NCBI GenBank assembly: GCA_014607495.2
Contig: CP053169.1
Coordinates: forward strand, 1,178,001-1,242,000
Direction: 5' to 3'
Origin: Carposina sasakii
Lineage: Eukaryota > Arthropoda > Insecta > Lepidoptera > Carposinidae
Length of the DNA stretch: 64,000 bases
This document shows, piece after piece, positions 42,801-53,090 of this stretch. The position numbers and the translations under genes were made by a program. The notes under the pieces are model-generated. The model worked only from the letters and a program-made list of their open reading frames with translations. It was not told the DNA's origin and ran no database searches. Position 1 is the first letter of the stretch; each line of letters begins with the position of its first letter.

Positions 42801-42873
42801 TAGAATATATAATAGATAGAATATAGATTGTAAGTAATTATCACTACCGATCAAAAAATTAGTCCAAGTAATT

Positions 42874-42992
42874 GCCAACGTTCATACCATGTTGAATACA
42901 CCGGTTCTCGTCCGATCACCGAAGTTAAGCAACATCGGGCGAAGTCAGTACTTGGATGGGTGACCGCCTGGGAACACTTCGTAATGTTGGCT
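42874..42992 (+). rRNA. 5S ribosomal RNA gene
   Basis: 119 nt with the insect-like 5S sequence (GCCAACGTTCATACCATGTT start, CGAAGTTAAGCAACATCGGG A-box region, AGTACTTGGATGGGTGACC C-box region). The terminal helix GCCAACGTT/AATGTTGGC is intact. A TTTTT terminator follows at once. The helix that is CGCGGT/ACCGCG in the insect 5S sequences I know is CGAAGT/ACTTCG here, so both strands changed and pairing is kept. It is a single dispersed copy; a functional variant gene or a structured pseudogene both remain possible. Confidence 0.88.
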
Positions 42993-42996
42993 TTTT
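42992..42996 (+). terminator. Pol III terminator of 5S gene
   Basis: A run of five T residues directly follows the terminal helix of the 5S gene. Confidence 0.75.
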
Positions 42997-43069
42997 GTAT
43001 TTTTTTCTTGCGTCGTGCTTTTCATGCTGATCATAATAATGTCCTTAGTTTTGGAGGTAATATTTTTTC

Positions 43070-43185
43070 TTAGTATTCTTTATTGTACACATAAATTTTT
43101 ATCATAGACAGTAAGTTGTAAAAGAAATAGTACAAAGGCGAGCTTATCTCTAAAAGAGATTTTTCTTTGCAGTATTTACCAAACT
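43070..43185 (+). repeat. R5 repeat
   Basis: Runs from attctttattgtacacataa to tacaaaggcgagcttatctc and an aaagagattttt end; the best-preserved R5 in the window. Confidence 0.5.
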
Positions 43186-43440
43186 GTATGTTGTTTGATG
43201 TAAGATATGAAAAAGTGACGTGATTATATAGAGTATCCACTGACCACCCTCGGTACCAGTCTATTATATCTGTTTCGTAGCAAAGTCGTAAACACAGAAC
43301 AGAAATATTGTAGGTACATACTTAGGTACATTAGGCCTTGCTCATAGTCTCAAGCTGTAGATCGCAGTCAGTCAAGGTTGTCATAATAAATGAGTCACTG
43401 TACCTACGTATGGTAGATACCTAAGTTATTTTAATGACAA
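43186..43440. other. Spacer, nothing recognised
   Basis: No supported feature. Confidence 0.3.
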
Positions 43441-43515
43441 CTGGCCACCGGGATAGATGGTAGATGGACCAAATGGTGAACGGAATAGTGGCCGAAGGGA
43501 CGCTCTAGTAGACCA
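43441..43515 (+). pseudogene. RTE-like LINE fragment
   Basis: gatggtagatggaccaaatg and ggaatagtggccgaagggac match, with indels, the segment of the RTE-like frame coding DGRWTKAVTEWWPRD at 53838-54045. A short dead remnant. Confidence 0.5.
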
Positions 43516-43599
43516 TTGTCCGGACACTTTAGACCGAGTGGCGTATAGGTAGATACCTGATGCCCACAGATTACCTGTGCCTAATGCCAAACTGCCACA

Positions 43600-43796
43600 T
43601 GGTTGTGTAGTCCCGAAATGGGGTAGAACTGCAGGGTCATCAGAGTTAAACAGGACTCAACACAGGGCTCTTTAGTCAACACATCCCGCTTCAAACTCAT
43701 TCCGCGGGATGAGTTGACTAAATCGTAAATTTAATTACTTTTTCTTAGTCAACTCATCCCGCTTTATAAAAAAAATGTAATTTATTGTGTTATTTG
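43600..43796. other. R2 scrap and an inverted repeat
   Basis: 43612-43645 (gtcccgaaatggggtagaac) is an R2 start. actcatcccgc/gcgggatgagt occur in both orientations between about 43692 and 43765. Confidence 0.4.
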
Positions 43797-43870
43797 AAAC
43801 TAGTGGACGCCCGAGACACCGTCCGCGTGGACTGCGGAAAAAACAAAATGTCGAAATTATCCGGGATAAA
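43797..43870 (+). repeat. R1 start, truncated
   Basis: Begins actagtggacgcccgagaca and breaks off at gggataaaaagtatataaag where the GC-rich hairpin sequence starts. Confidence 0.55.
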
Positions 43871-43879
43871 AAGTATATA

Positions 43880-44037
43880 AAGATAATTGATACTGTGCGC
43901 GGGGCGAGGTACGGGGCGCGGGAAGACTCCGAGCGCTCGCTGCGCGCACTATCAATTATCGCGATCGCGCGGTTTCGGCTTTGCTATTGCTTTTACGTAA
44001 TCAGGGGGCCGTTCGCCGTATGGGCGGGCCGGCACTG
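43880..44037. mobile_element. GC-rich hairpin element, copy 3, and adjoining GC block
   Basis: 43880-44000 matches the right part of the elements at 11945-12413 (tgcgcggggcgaggt, tcaattatcgcgatcgcgcg, ttgctattgcttttacgtaa). The next block ggccgttcgccgtatgggcg (44007 on) recurs inverted at 62762-62788. Confidence 0.5.
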
Positions 44038-44164
44038 TCTGGGTAATAATTTGCGAAAAAAGAATCAGCGAAATCGGTCGGTTACGAGTACGAGTAGATT
44101 TCCGTGACTCGATTTTCAACCTTCCAAACCGAATGGGTGATGTACTAATCGATCATTTTATATT

Positions 44165-44300
44165 CTGTTAGCTATCGACCGCGATTTCCGCATGGACTGC
44201 AAATTGTACCCTATGTCCTTCTCTGTGCCTACTCCCAACTGTGTGCACCTATTTACTCAACCAATCTTCTTCTAATTTTGCATTATGCAATAATAAATAA
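44165..44300 (+). repeat. R1-related decayed fragment
   Basis: cgcgatttccgcatggactg and a ctactcccaactgtgtgc stretch keep the R1-subfamily order seen at 58074-58215. Confidence 0.35.
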
Positions 44301-44556
44301 AGATTGAAGAGGTAAAAATCAAACATGTGTAGTAACTCTATCTAGTTCAAATAATCTTTCTCCAATTGAAACATGACTTCATCGACAATCAGTGCGAACT
44401 GCAAATTCGCTATCCTTGATCGACACGAGCCATCACTGACTCATAGCTATTTTTAGATACAAAACGGCACAATCCTGATCTGTGGTGACACTAGAATACG
44501 TCAGCACATCCTGTGTAGTTTGGCTATGGAACTTGAATGTTCGCCTAAGTTTTGGT
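44301..44556. other. Spacer, nothing recognised
   Basis: No supported feature. Confidence 0.3.
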
Positions 44557-44700
44557 AATATGATGATGATGATGATCTCCGACCGTATTTCAGCCAAGGC
44601 GACCAATATCTACGGAGATTGGCCGGGTACGCAGGAGATATTATGGTGCACAAGTGTGTGCGCAAACACAGATGCACTCTCTATTCCATTACTCCCATAG
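44557..44700 (+). repeat. R6 repeat
   Basis: Begins with (ATG)n, atctccgaccgtatttcagc, then gcgaccaatatctacggaga. Plus-strand relative of 7950-8092. Confidence 0.55.
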
Positions 44701-44734
44701 TCCGAGTCATTGCTAATATAGGACAGGGGTAATA

Positions 44735-44885
44735 TCATATACATACATAAATGTAGTCACGACCATTATCCCCATCCCCTAAATAGATTGGACAGAAATG
44801 TGCAAACTACACACCTACTTTTCACCGGTTAGCCTATTAAGTCCCACGTGGTAAGGTGAGCCTACTGCCGCTTCTCATGGGATAA
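44735..44885 (-). repeat. R3 repeat
   Basis: Inverse R3 order: catacatacataaatgtagt, cccctaaatag, ggttagcctattaagtccca and a cgtggtaagg stretch. Confidence 0.5.
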
Positions 44886-45078
44886 CGACTTGTCTTATAA
44901 GGACTTTATTAGAATAAATCATCTGCCTGTATCTTGAACTAAGGAACTTAAGTCAATTGTTGTTGACTAAGGAACTCAGGAGCATTTTCTCAGTCGACCA
45001 CCGATCTATAGAATTCTTAGTTTTATTATAAATGCAATTCATAACCGTTCCAGCTAGAATATTGTCCTTATAATAAGT
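44886..45078. other. Short spacer
   Basis: A weak R2-like piece (gactaaggaactcaggagca) lies near 44967; otherwise nothing. Confidence 0.3.
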
Positions 45079-45337
45079 CATCATCATCATCAGCCTATTG
45101 CAGTCCACTGCTGGACGTAGGCCTCCCCCAGGGCACGCCACAAGACTGCCATGAGGGGTATTTGCCCATAGTCACATGCTGGGCAGGCGGGTTGGTGACC
45201 GCAGTTATATCTTGGACCATGTTGTCAACACGGGAGGCGCTGCTGCCCACATACCGGGCACCCTTAATCGTCTCGTACGATACCCACGGGTAGGTATGAG
45301 GTGATACGAATTCTACTCTGCCGGCATCACACGACGA
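45079..45337 (-). mobile_element. S1 SINE, near full length
   Basis: From (TCA)n and gcctattgcagtccactgct to ctactctgccggcatcacac. Overlapping 62- and 95-codon minus frames are repeat sequence. Confidence 0.8.
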
Positions 45338-45611
45338 ATACTCGTATAATTGTAATAAGTACCTAGTAGAATTGGCACACAAGATTCAATAAAGTACAGA
45401 CTTCTATTTATAATGCATTTGCCATGATCACGACTTGCAGGAGTGCTATTAATAGAGTCAATTTAGATGACCTACATGGTATAGATAAACATTATTCTTT
45501 ATTCCTTACTCCGAGAATTCATATACCTACGTACCTAAATAAATACCTATAGGTTCCAGCATACCACAATTTAAATAAGGGCTAATTAAATAAGGCCTAA
45601 CAAGCCCAGCA
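45338..45611. other. Spacer, nothing recognised
   Basis: No supported feature. Confidence 0.3.
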
Positions 45612-45740
45612 AGCCTATGATAAACCGATTTATCGACATTTAGCCTGTCAAAATACGATAAATATAGCCGTCATGATGAATTTTGTATAGAGACAACACT
45701 ATATCGTACGATACGATACCCACGATGCGTGGTCATGCTA
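45612..45740. mobile_element. M4 element, left end lost
   Basis: From gataaaccgatttatcgaca to cgatgcgtggtcatgcta; the first 15 bp of the left terminal repeat are missing or changed. Confidence 0.5.
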
Positions 45741-46319
45741 GGGGGGCAGAATTAGGACTGATGCTGTCATTTTCTAAAACATGATCAAGATAGACACATC
45801 GGTGCTCTGTTTCGTTAGTGACACCATTCAACGCAAAATTGCCTGTTCTATATGGTGAGTAAGACACAAAATTTACGACACCTGTGACACTATCTGACTG
45901 GTTGAATTTTCGTCGCCTCGCCTTTTTAAAAGGTCCTCCTGTTAAAAGTGTGTTTTTTAATTATGTCACAATCGAAACAAAGCAGCGACATAGACAACTT
46001 TACCTATCCTGCAGGTAGGCTGTCTGACTGTGACCCTTGCCACGGGGAAAAGTTACACGGTTTCGGCTAGCTTCCTTCCTAACCTATTTCCTATTTCTAT
46101 CATTATTAATTTAGTATTAAAAAATTAGGTCACCGCAATAAAACATAGCCAAAATTCTCACAGTAATTGACTAAGCTAATAATGATAAAACTATGATGTC
46201 GCCTAGACAGACTTGTTATGAGTCATACCAATTGATTTGTAGCGTAAAGCTGGTCGCCTACTGCCAAAGATATCTAACCACCAATATAAGAATGACCTGA
46301 ACATCAAGTTATTAATTGA
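45741..46319. other. Spacer, nothing recognised
   Basis: No frame or repeat family supported. Confidence 0.3.
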
Positions 46320-46715
46320 GATCAATTCCGTTCCGATCCCAGCAAGTGATCCCGCAAAGGATCCGTTTTATTTAATTTTATTCCTATCCGATCCCGTCGC
46401 GAGATTAGATGAATATTTATTTTGTATTACGTTCTGATCCCGTGTATCTTCTCAATGATTTTTTAGTAGTGTTAGCAAGTAAAACAAACAGTAGGCACAT
46501 ACAATATTGTTTTTAGAATAATTGTTCATTTTTACTAAGAGATCGAGACTATTTCACTAACTTTTATTTCCTATTTTATTTTGTGACCTTACACATAAAA
46601 AAAGAACTCCACGGGATCAGACCGGAATCTAAAAATTGTTTTGGTATCAGACCAGAACTTGTTGTGGAATTAAAGTAAAAAGGGATTCGTTTAAGGGATC
46701 GGACCGGAATAGATC
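46320..46715. repeat. Dispersed inverted gatccc motifs
   Basis: gttccgatcccagcaagtga and tatccgatcccgtcgcgaga at the left face gggatcagaccggaa and gggatcggaccggaatagat at the right. It could be a decayed inverted-repeat element of about 390 bp. Confidence 0.4.
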
Positions 46716-46734
46716 ATCAAATTCTAATATGAAT

Positions 46735-46935
46735 GCTGATGCGGGGCTTCACTAGAATACATCAGTTGCATCTCCGTCCGTGCATTATCGTAAGACGGGT
46801 ATTCTCAGGCGATAAGTTAGCAACTTAGCATTAATCATTATTTATAACATCTATATGCTAAATGTGAGGATGATCTCTTTTATGATCCTACAGTTCTAGC
46901 AACCCCATTTCGGGAACAAAGGCATGTTTATAAAA
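46735..46935 (-). repeat. R2 repeat
   Basis: Minus-strand order: gatgcggggcttcactagaa, catcagttgcatctccgtcc, ctcaggcgataagttagcaa, then aaccccatttcgggaac. Confidence 0.55.
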
Positions 46936-47144
46936 AAGGACACTCGTCTGGAAGGGTTTAGGGTTTATTACTCGCTTTTACATTTAGGTAATATTGAAAA
47001 TATATTGTACGGATAGTATAGCACTTTTCTGATACACCATCTTTATAATTTGATTGAAAACAATTTTGCGAGACGTTTTTATCGGTTCCTCCATGGGAAA
47101 AGGTTGCAGGTTCATTGAAAGGCATAAAATACAATAAATATATA

Positions 47145-47535
47145 TACAGAATGTTTTTTCATTACCACCCTTAACGAAGGGTATTACGTACTCTATACAT
47201 CAAATAAAGTAAGTTTATGCCAAAAAAATGCTGGGAAACGATATAAACTTTTTTGAAAAAAAAAACAATTTAATTACTTGATCAGGCGTAATTTATAGTG
47301 TCCAGTGTTTATACTAGCTTTTTCATAGACATATATAATTATTTCTCGTGAAAAAATCTTGCTACACGCGTCAATGTGCATTTATGCAAAAAACGCAGTC
47401 TATTTACTCAACTTTGGACCCTAATATTTTGGAAACAAGACACTTCCCAGGTATGCTTCCATGGAGAAAAATGATCGTGATGATGAGGAGATTCCGTAGT
47501 TTTCGGGAACGTTGACGACCAAAAATCATCCTGTA
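47145..47535 (+). mobile_element. M2 element, complete
   Basis: 391 bp from tacagaatgttttttcatta to aaaaatcatcctgta, TA-flanked. Internal landmarks aataaagtaagtttatgcca, tactcaactttggaccctaa and ccaggtatgcttccatggag recur in the other three copies. Terminal inverted repeats are short. No coding capacity. Confidence 0.75.
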
Positions 47536-48304
47536 TATGATACATATCAAATACAAACACGTCACTGTCAAATACAATAAATCATGATATTTTTATCTAC
47601 TAAGCCCAGATGGTCTTTAGTTATTGTCGCCATACTAATAAGTCCGAACATAGGAACATACTTCGATGTTAAACAAGCATGATTTTTACTTTGGAATAAG
47701 TAGGTATATATTATTTCGAACTAAATAATCCTAATATCAAAATATAATAACTTCCGCGAAAAGATATCAATGACGTCACAGACCACGGACTCTTGTAGGA
47801 AAAACCATAAAAAATAAAACTTTTAAGATTAACGACCTCCCGCTATCTACATTCAATATATTTCAGTGCTTTTGCGCCGGAAATCCCAAATAGATAGGAG
47901 AATTTTAATTTAAAATATTACTTTAAAACTTATGGATTTATGGCCAGCAACGACTTTTAATTACTAAGTTTATTTTGTCGGTTTTCGTGATAAATATTGG
48001 AGGTTTTAAGTAATGGATTTTATTTTGAGGGTAGTCGTTTATTGAAATTAAAACTGGTCAAGTGTGCGTCGGGTCTCATGCAATGAGTTTCGTAATTACA
48101 AAATAAAATGTTTGATTAACGTTTTTTGAAGTAACAGTGGTTTACAATTGTTCAACATAAATAATAATCAAGCTAAGAGACCCTAGCTTGAATTCATTCA
48201 GTTTTTTTAAAATTCGCCATCAATTTTATTTGAAACTCAACAATTCTATGTTAATTTCGAACCTAAGTACATACCTACTAAGTTAGGTACAGATAGAGCC
48301 GGCT
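47536..48304. other. Spacer, nothing recognised
   Basis: AT-rich; no supported frame or repeat. Confidence 0.3.
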
Positions 48305-48385
48305 GTATGCCCGAAATGAGGTAGCCAGCCAGTACTACAGGATCATATGTGAGATACACACCCACGTTTAAGTTAGATATCTGAG
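48305..48385 (+). repeat. R2 fragment
   Basis: tgcccgaaatgaggtagcca and a cacacccacgtttaagtta stretch. Confidence 0.4.
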
Positions 48386-48484
48386 TATATATTTTCAAGG
48401 TGCTATTTGTCAATACTTTAACATCGAAATATCTGCATTATCATCCCCTAAAAACAGGGTAACTTTAACAAAAACCTTAAAAGT

Positions 48485-48658
48485 AATAATAATATTCACA
48501 CACTACACAACACATTAACCTAGTCCCACACTAAGATCCCTAAGGTCTTGTGTCGTGGGTACTAAGCAACGGTATATAAATACATAGATAAGTATAGAAA
48601 CATCCATGACTCGGAAACAAACATCAGTATTCGTCATATCAATGTTTGCACCTCCAAC
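48485..48658 (-). mobile_element. S4 SINE, head missing
   Basis: Read on the minus strand: CAAACATTGATATGACGAAT, TCCGAGTCATGGATGTTTCT, then TTGCTTAGTACCCACGACAC and the GACCTTAGGGATCTTAGTGT end. It links the middle section of S4 (51605-51757) to the 3' block found alone at 6650-6745. Confidence 0.6.
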
Positions 48659-48894
48659 AAGTTCTCCCACATTAAAAGTGCCTCCAACATTAACTTTTCT
48701 CGCTCTGATCTGTTAATTTCCGTTGAAATGTAATTAAAATGGCGGAACCGGAAGTCGCGGTCATTGGAAATAACGAACGGGAACTGAACCCGCTATAGAA
48801 GGTATTTATGCCTTTTTATAGCTATTTATTTGTCATAAACTTAAGAAATAAAAATAAAGAAATATATTTTCCATTGGATTCTTTTCCAGTAAGT
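48659..48894. other. Spacer with a GC-richer patch
   Basis: 48738-48797 is GC-richer than its flanks and contains an 18-codon start-to-stop frame (MAEPEVAVIGNNERELNPL). Too short to call. Confidence 0.25.
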
Positions 48895-49030
48895 AGTTGT
48901 ATTTATATTCGTGTCTGAAACGCGGTGGCAGGCTCAACTCTTCTGACATGCAGGCTTACTTGTGTGATTTACATTTCTGCCCACAACCCCTTTGACAATA
49001 ATGAGCATGACTATATAATAGGTAAATGCA
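48895..49030 (+). repeat. R3 fragment
   Basis: gtctgaaacgcggtggcagg, then ctgcccacaacccctttgac and atgagcatgactatataat in R3 order. Confidence 0.45.
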
Positions 49031-49462
49031 GCTAGTTGTCGCGAATAATAGGTATGTGCCTACCTACCTACTTTTGAACTAAAAAATATACTTTTTATTT
49101 CCAAATGAAATTATCTTTATTTTTGTTTCAGGAATAGGTGCATCCAATTTTAGGTAAGTCAGTAACTTTATGCAGCTCATGTTCAAACGTAGTCAATGAT
49201 TGTGAAATGTGTGTAATACTAGATGGCGCTGTTACATCTTTTTTTGCATACGCCATCTTGTAGCTGGATAAAGAACTAAATTGCCAATAAAAACCCTTGC
49301 TAAACCTAATATTATTATGCGTGCGCAGACGCATGCTTAGTGTGTGATATTCGTTCAGTCGATGTTTTAATTCCCTCATCTTGATGTAGATGTCGCTACA
49401 TGTCTCAATTCGGATAAAATACAACACGAACATATTTGTTTTTTTTTTATATTAGGTAAGCA
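49031..49462. other. Spacer with a CTAGATGGCGC motif
   Basis: The motif lies at about 49219-49230. A 101-codon minus frame (49128-49433) covers it without recognisable motifs; not called. Confidence 0.35.
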
Positions 49463-49856
49463 TACAGGTTGTTTTTTTGTGTCCACCTTTAACGAAGGGT
49501 ACGTATTCTATACATGTATATTTCTATTAAGTATGTTTATGCCAAAAAAAATGCTGGGTTTTTTTTTTTTTTTTTTTATATAAAAATTTAAATTCCTTGA
49601 TCGTGCGAAATTTATAGTGTCTAGTGTTTATGTTAGTTTTTTTATAGACAGATATTAATTATTTTTCGTGAAAAAATCCTGCTACGCGCGTCTATGTGCA
49701 TTTATGCAGAAAAACGCAGTCTATTTACTCAACTTTGGACCCTAATATTTTGGAAACCAGACACTTCCCAGGTATGCTTCCATGGAGAGAAATTATCGTG
49801 ATGATGAGGAGATTCCATAGTTTTCGGGAACGTTGATGACCAAAAATCACCCTGTA
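49463..49856 (+). mobile_element. M2 element, complete
   Basis: 394 bp from tacaggttgtttttttgtgt to accaaaaatcaccctgta, TA-flanked, with an 18-T run at 49559-49577. Confidence 0.75.
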
Positions 49857-50898
49857 TACCTTAAATAATAAATAAGCTATAGAGCGCCAGTATCGCTTCT
49901 TTCTATTGTGCTAGCATAATCAAATTTTTCTTGTTTTTCTACCGATTGACATACGGACAGACGAACATAGGGTTGCTTGTTTTATACCTTATGTTTGAAG
50001 GTATATCAAAACAAAAAAGAACTACCTACTGAGCTCTCTTTCATAGCTTTAGTAATCGTAAACTAACTTCAAACGGTTGTCGAAGGATAAATTTTTAGCC
50101 TAAAGTATTAAAAGGCAAAGGGCAAAATTTACGGGGGCATCTGATGAATTTGCCACGGGCTTCGAACGCTAGGTATACTTACTTTATCCCACTGGCAAAG
50201 GTTTCCCACTGGATGGCCCATTACTTTCGATCCTTAGTTTTTTCTTGCTATTTCGGAAGGTCAGGTCCTTTCGTCTCCAAATCCTCGCATTATCTCCATC
50301 TTGTACGGTGTGGTAATAAAAATAGAAAACACTTAAAAGACCTTTAATTTACTTATCATTAGACACATTGATCACAGGTGTATTATAAATTGATTATACA
50401 GTAAATAATTAATTATATTACATGGCAGTGTTAAATAGTCATTTACCTATATATCAAGGCCCACATCTTTAAAAATCTGTAATGCTAGCTTCCCATGGCG
50501 GATGATATTGCGGACGGACGCGGACGACGACGCAATGTGGACGTAGTAATGCAGACATGTATGTAACGTATTTACAAGGCCAAGTTTTCTACGTATCTAT
50601 CCTCTCTCCGTTTTATAGAATAATTCCTATGCTTGATTTCGTAACTAACATTTGTTCTTTGCACATTCTATGCACTAGCGCCATCATTCAAATGTACTAT
50701 TTTGGTGAAACGCTCATTCTACTCGTCAGCCGTACTTGATGATTCGTAAAATCACGCACCATGGGAAGCCAGCGTAATACTCATGTCCCCTTTCATTCTT
50801 CCTTCTTCTTATTCCATTTTCAAAATGCCGTGAGTTTCTGCAGGGCCAAGCGATCCATGTTTCAAAATGGCGCCTAAAATTCAAAATGGCCGACGCAG
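49857..50898. other. Possible 3' flank of the candidate exon
   Basis: No repeat family recognised over about 1 kb, unusual for this window. Contains two caaaatggc motifs (50862-50892). Frames at 50144-50347 and 50557-50739 are unsupported. Confidence 0.3.
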
Positions 50899-51065
50899 CT
50901 ATGAGTATTTTCCATTCATGCTGTTGGTGCGGCCCCATGTGGAGCTTGTAGTGCTTTTGGAGCTGAACGCGTTGAAGGTCGACACGCCTGTTGGCGTTCC
51001 GGGAGGTGAGGGAGGCATCAGGTTTGTTGCCTGATGGAAGACTCGTGCTGACATTGATGTTTCAT
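50899..51065 (-). CDS. Candidate terminal coding exon A, unidentified gene
   Basis: On the minus strand a pyrimidine-rich acceptor (TTTTTACTTTCCAG|AT) at 51066-51067 opens a frame of 54 residues ending in TAG at 50899-50901. The first two bases (AT) finish a codon split after its first base, so the intron is phase 1. The peptide is Ser/Thr/Pro-rich and protein-like (SARVFHQATNLMPPSPPGTP, then STFNAFSSKSTTSSTWGR and NSMNGKYS at the end), resembling a disordered cytoplasmic tail. I do not recognise the gene. The competing 70-codon frame here (50726-50938) lacks these splice features. Confidence 0.45.
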
Positions 51066-51174
51066 CTGGAAAGTAAAAATTACAATTTTAATCTTTTTCT
51101 CGAAGATTGATGAAAGATGTAGCTTACAAAATTAGCAAAAAACATTTCGTATTGGATTCGTTACCGGTCGCTAA

Positions 51175-51305
51175 ATTGTTGTATTTGTGCCCGAAAAGCG
51201 CGGTAAGCTTACCCCTTACCACGTGTGACTTAATAGGCTAATGGTGGAAAGTAGGTGTGTATTTTGCACACTTCTGCCCAACTTCTTTGGAGTGACTATA
51301 TGTAA
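51175..51305 (+). repeat. R3 repeat
   Basis: tgtgcccgaaaagcgcggta, accacgtgtgacttaatagg, gcacacttctgcccaacttc and a gtgactatatgta end. Lies between the two candidate exons, so it would be intronic or in a 3' UTR. Confidence 0.55.
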
Positions 51306-51430
51306 AAATTCTTAATTCTACCCCTATATAAATGGCAGTCCAACATACTTTGTGAAAAGGATCGTGAGAAGCAATGTTTCGAAGCGACGTCTTTTGTGGG
51401 CGGCATTTTGTACTCGTAGCAGTCCAGTCT

Positions 51431-51486
51431 TCAAGAGAAATCGTAGTCTTCTCCAATAGGAGTCAAGATGAGGTCAGAATGGTGAT
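51431..51486 (-). CDS. Candidate terminal coding exon B, alternative end
   Basis: On the minus strand an acceptor (TTCCTTCTTTTCAG|AT) at 51487-51488 opens 17 codons, HHSDLILTPIGEDYDFS, then TGA at 51431-51433. It starts with the same AT in the same phase as exon A, so both could follow one upstream exon ending in a single codon base (G would give Asp). The two would then be alternative last exons giving different C-terminal tails. The exon is short and no upstream exon was identified. Confidence 0.35.
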
Positions 51487-51604
51487 CTGAAAAGAAGGAA
51501 ATTTGTTTCATTAGTTTACTTCTATTTATTACTAAGATATCTTACTAAACCGTAATTTACGAGTAAGCAGGTAGGTAAAGTAGTAAGGTATGTCTAACGT
51601 ATGG

Positions 51605-51757
51605 TGATATCGACGGCCGATTGGTGTAGTAGGTAGTGACGCCATAGGCCCTGGGTTCGAATCCCGGTAGGTGCAAACATTGATATTATGAATATCGATG
51701 TTTGTTTCCGAGTCATGATTGTTTCTATACTTATCTATGTATTTATATACCTTCACG
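51605..51757 (+). mobile_element. S4 tRNA-related SINE, 5' part
   Basis: A tRNA-like head (acggccgattggtgtagtag, A box TGGTGTAGTAGG; B box GGTTCGAATCC) is followed by gtgcaaacattgatattatg and tccgagtcatgattgtttct to tatgtatttatatacc. The 3' block seen at 48485 is lost. Confidence 0.65.
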
Positions 51758-51983
51758 AAATGTCTAACGTATGGTGAATCTGTTCATATGCAGATTTTGA
51801 TTGTATTTGGTGCATTTATCTGCCTGCGTCCAACAGATATGTGCGTGCAGTGCTGTTACTACAGATGTAAGTGATATGCACCATGGATGGTGGATATCAA
51901 ATGCATCTACAGCAGATCTCAAGTGGAAAGCCAGCTGTAGAGTTTCTTGTTGACATAATATCGCGATAGAACATACCTACCTA

Positions 51984-52242
51984 TACAGAGTGTAACAGAA
52001 AGGGTATGTTAAGCGAAAAACTATGTAAATAGCCCACTATAGAGAACCTACTTCCAAAATTTTAGATTCGAAGTCACATGTTTATTTTTCAAGATAGTAT
52101 GAACATTCCTGAATTGTTTAGGAATTTTCCATACTATCTGGAAAAATAAACATGTGATTTCGTGTCTCTAACTTTGTGGATAGCTTCCTTTTAGTGGGCT
52201 ATTTACATTTCGCTTAATATACCCCTTTTGTTACACACTGTA
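51984..52242. mobile_element. M1 MITE, slightly shortened
   Basis: 259 bp from tacagagtgtaacagaaagg to ccccttttgttacacactgta. The right arm lacks the tagctt seen in other copies (catttcgcttaatatacc). Matching changes at both tips (cagagtgt and acactctg-like) may reflect gene conversion or chance. Confidence 0.8.
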
Positions 52243-52750
52243 TAGTATAGGTGGACTAGTGTTCATACACATTAATAAATATTGTTTCGTATCGGCCATA
52301 TTATATATAATCGGAGCTATCATTAATAATAAACCGTATCTTTATCTCCTCAGCCGAAATCTCTACGTCCATACATCTTGTACTGATCACCCTTGTAAAG
52401 AGGATTACACACTTACCGCCTTATTTCTAAGGGAAAATTCTTTGATCAGTACTTAAGCATAATGTTAGTTAAAATAAGTCAGAAATAATATAGACTAAGT
52501 GACGTTTTTGACTAATTTATTAAGTTTTAATACTGTTTTAATACAGTATATTAATCTACCCTATAAGTTAGTTACGCAAGTAAATTGTAATATAATGATA
52601 TTAGCATAAGGCCAAATATAGAAATTTTAAATTTATTTTTTGTTATCGTAATAATATATAAAAATTTATTGTTGTAATGATCGAGCACTACGATTATGCC
52701 ATTTTATAAACGAAAATGATTTTTAATTTTCTGATTCGTACTTGCTTGGG
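52243..52750. other. Spacer, nothing recognised
   Basis: AT-rich; a 65-codon frame (52259-52456) is unsupported. Confidence 0.3.
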
Positions 52751-53090
52751 GTACTCTATACATCAAATAAAGTAAGTTTATGCCAAAAAAATGTTGGGAT
52801 TTTTTTTTTTTTTTCAGAAAAAATGTTGGGATTTTTTTTTTTTTTTAAAAAAAATTTTTAATTAATCTGGCATGTCTAGTGTTTATGTTAGTTTTTTTAT
52901 AGACAGATATTAATTATTTCTCGTGAAAAAATCTTGCTAACTCGTATGTGCTGTCTATTTACTCAACTTTGGACCCTAATATTTTGGAAACCAGACACTT
53001 CCCAGGTATGCTTCCATGGAGAAAAATGATCGTGATGATGAGGAGATTCCGTAGTTTTCGGGAACGTTGACGACCAAAAATCACCCTGTA
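52751..53090 (+). mobile_element. M2 element, left end missing
   Basis: Begins at gtactctatacatcaaataa, about 40 bp inside a complete M2, and ends aaaaatcaccctgta. It has a short internal duplication (aatgttgggattttttttt twice near 52790-52840) and a deletion near 52948. Confidence 0.7.

Noticed and set aside
49128..49433. A 101-codon minus frame
   Set aside because: No recognisable motif and no splice context.
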